From contig WARS01000025.1 in assembly GCA_008933995.1 (NCBI GenBank), forward strand, positions 7,671,477-7,735,476: a stretch of 64,000 nucleotides of DNA, written 5' to 3'. The notes under the pieces are model-generated. The model saw only the letters and a list, made by a program, of their open reading frames with translations, made no database searches and had not been told where the DNA came from. Positions within the stretch are counted from its first letter, which is position 1, and each line of letters starts with the position of its first letter. Shown in pieces: positions 62,234 to 64,000 of the stretch. Both the position numbers and the translations under genes were made by a program. This stretch comes from Datnioides undecimradiatus (lineage: Eukaryota; Chordata; Actinopteri; Lobotiformes; Datnioididae).

Positions 62234-64000
62234 ACGCACCGATGGCAGCACGGATCTGGGTCGCGCAGGGTTTGCACGTGACAGCGGTGAATGCACGCAC
62301 ACACACGTTCGATGTAAAATCAAACAACCCACCGCGCCTCCAGGAGAGTACTGACGCGCGTCACCGCCGCGAACTGCGTGCACTGTACAGGCTTTGACGG
62401 ATAACCTCAGAAGAAGGCGTTGAGACGACGGTTTTGAGATTGTTCAGTCCAAACTTTCGCAATCAGGCAAGACGACGACGGCCGCAGGAACGGGAGCTCG
62501 GAGCTGAGGAACAGGAAGTTTACTTTAGGAAGGCCGGGTGACACTCTGCACCGTCGACAACTCTCAGCACGGACACATACATCAGGGGTTTCAGGGGAAA
62601 AGAGCAATTTGTTTACGTCACTCTGGATAAGGCACTTCAAATTGCTCCGTACAATCTGGCGATATTTATTTATTTGTATATATGTGTGTGTTTGTGTGTG
62701 TTTTCCCGACACATTCCACGCAGCGGCCGCGCGCTGCTGCGTTTCCTGCCTCTGCGCGACGCCCTTAAAGGTTATCCTCAGCAACCAGCAAGCCAGAGGA
62801 GCCTTCAGAGTTGAAGTCGTCTCTGATAAACGCCGCATGTCGCTCCGTAAAAGGAGTTTAGCCCTTTGACATAAGCCGTATGAAGAGGAGCCCAGCTAGC
62901 TCTGACGGCACATCATGATCTGTTACGTGATTACAATGGAGACAGTGTTTGTTTAAGCCACATTAGACAGATGTGGCTCAGGGTGTACGTCCTGTAGGTG
63001 AGCGTACGTGCATTAAAGTGGACTTTATGGAGGTCATAACAGCCACAGAGGGAGGAGCGGCGGATCCTGCTTGCACAACGCGAGCGTGAGGTGCAGTAAA
63101 AAGCACAGGAGGGATGGTAAACAGCGCCGTATCACGCTGTGTTTACACCAGGCGGCAGGTTTTTGTCTGGGACACTCGAATTCCTGCAGCAGAACCCTTG
63201 GCTGACCTTCCCAGAGTGGCTGTGACTTCTCCAAACATGGTCCACGTGCAGAGTGATGCTCTAGCTGTGGATTTTGTCACTGACAGCCCCGCTCCTCCTC
63301 CCTCTCGCCCCGATCCTCCTTTTCTCCCTGTAACCATGACTACAAAGCCAAGCTTATCTGTTTCACCCGTACAAAGTGTACACCTTGGGGGGGCTATCGG
63401 CCGCCTCTCTGCTTCGCGTGCGTGACAGCAGACGCTTTCACGATCCCACGCTCTCCCACATCGGCCCCCGTTTCACTCTCCACCACACAAAAGACAACGC
63501 CTGACGCAGGAACGTTGTTGTGTTCCCGTCTCCTCAACGACTTGGCAACGGGAGCGTGCAGGGGTGGGGGGGTGGGGTGGTTGTGCGGGAACTTTGCTCC
63601 TGATGTTTGAGCTGGAGATAAAAACCACAGTCAGCATCTCGACCCTTCTCCCGCTCCAGGAGGTGATAAACTGCCATCACCTTCCATCAAACACCCAAGC
63701 AGCTGCTCAAACCGGGACCCCTGGACCTCCGCCTGAGCTGCGAGCCACTTACTCTCCCGCTGGTATCGCTCAAACGACAGCTTAGCAAAGATTAATCAGA
63801 TATTCTGGGAGGCTCTTTACCCACCACTGAGATGTGTGACAGATGTCAGACAGACGCGGCCCGATTTATCACCGTGACGGATAGTTGGATGTTGAACTTA
63901 GACGGATGCCTCGGTTCCTGCTGCAACCGCTCAGACAGATCAACACGGACCGTCCTTTTATGTGTAGCAAAGTGCACATAAACTCGATTACTATACTTTA

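Larger units (their letters stand above)
60661..64000. other. Region downstream of ptn, no gene recognised
   Basis: 61000-62030 is AT-rich with scattered AATAAA/TTTATT motifs and could be an extended ptn 3' UTR or the 3' UTR of a convergent gene. 62193-62229 is a CA run. 62300-64000 is less AT-rich and carries only short frames without recognisable domains. The neighbouring gene in vertebrates (chrm2 in mammals) was not found. Confidence 0.4.

Noticed and set aside
61907-62383. 158-codon minus-strand frame downstream of ptn
   Set aside because: It crosses the (CA)n run, giving CVCVCV residues. No homologous family was recognised.

Overview
The window looks like single-copy and repeat DNA from a ray-finned fish, probably a percomorph teleost. 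The evidence is one clear spliced vertebrate gene (pleiotrophin, ptn) with short GT-AG introns, abundant microsatellites, and several dispersed repeats whose sequences I recognise from percomorph-like genomes. There is nothing bacterial or viral: no operons, no Shine-Dalgarno organisation and no CRISPR. Most long open frames are chance frames in low-complexity or repeat DNA.

Layout. Positions 1-16.9 kb are non-coding on my reading. They hold a ~480 bp degenerate tandem array (about 4.49-4.97 kb), a retrotransposon-like 3' tail (6.54-6.72 kb), other dispersed repeats (7.3-8.0, 8.34-8.72, 12.75-13.16 and 13.29-13.76 kb), and AT-rich segments that resemble conserved regulatory DNA. At 16,933-17,148 there is a 71-codon frame for a possible small single-pass membrane protein, the only convincing coding candidate outside ptn. 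From 17.2 to 47.1 kb I see no further exon, only microsatellites, dispersed repeats, a duplicated pair of RFX-type X-box palindromes (25.5-25.6 kb) and a foldback element (44.6 kb). From 47,124 to about 60.6 kb the plus strand carries all four coding exons of ptn, separated by introns of 1,670, 3,195 and 7,376 bp, all in phase 1. The joined coding sequence gives a 161-residue secreted heparin-binding cytokine with all ten cysteines. The non-coding first exon(s) and the promoter were not identified. They should lie upstream, so part of the first 47 kb may be ptn intron 1. From 59.85 to 64 kb there is the ptn 3' UTR with candidate poly(A) signals, then AT-rich and microsatellite-bearing DNA with no recognisable gene.

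Because no tool was run, repeat families are named only by resemblance and regulatory calls are inferential. The ptn exons are the solid part of this annotation.
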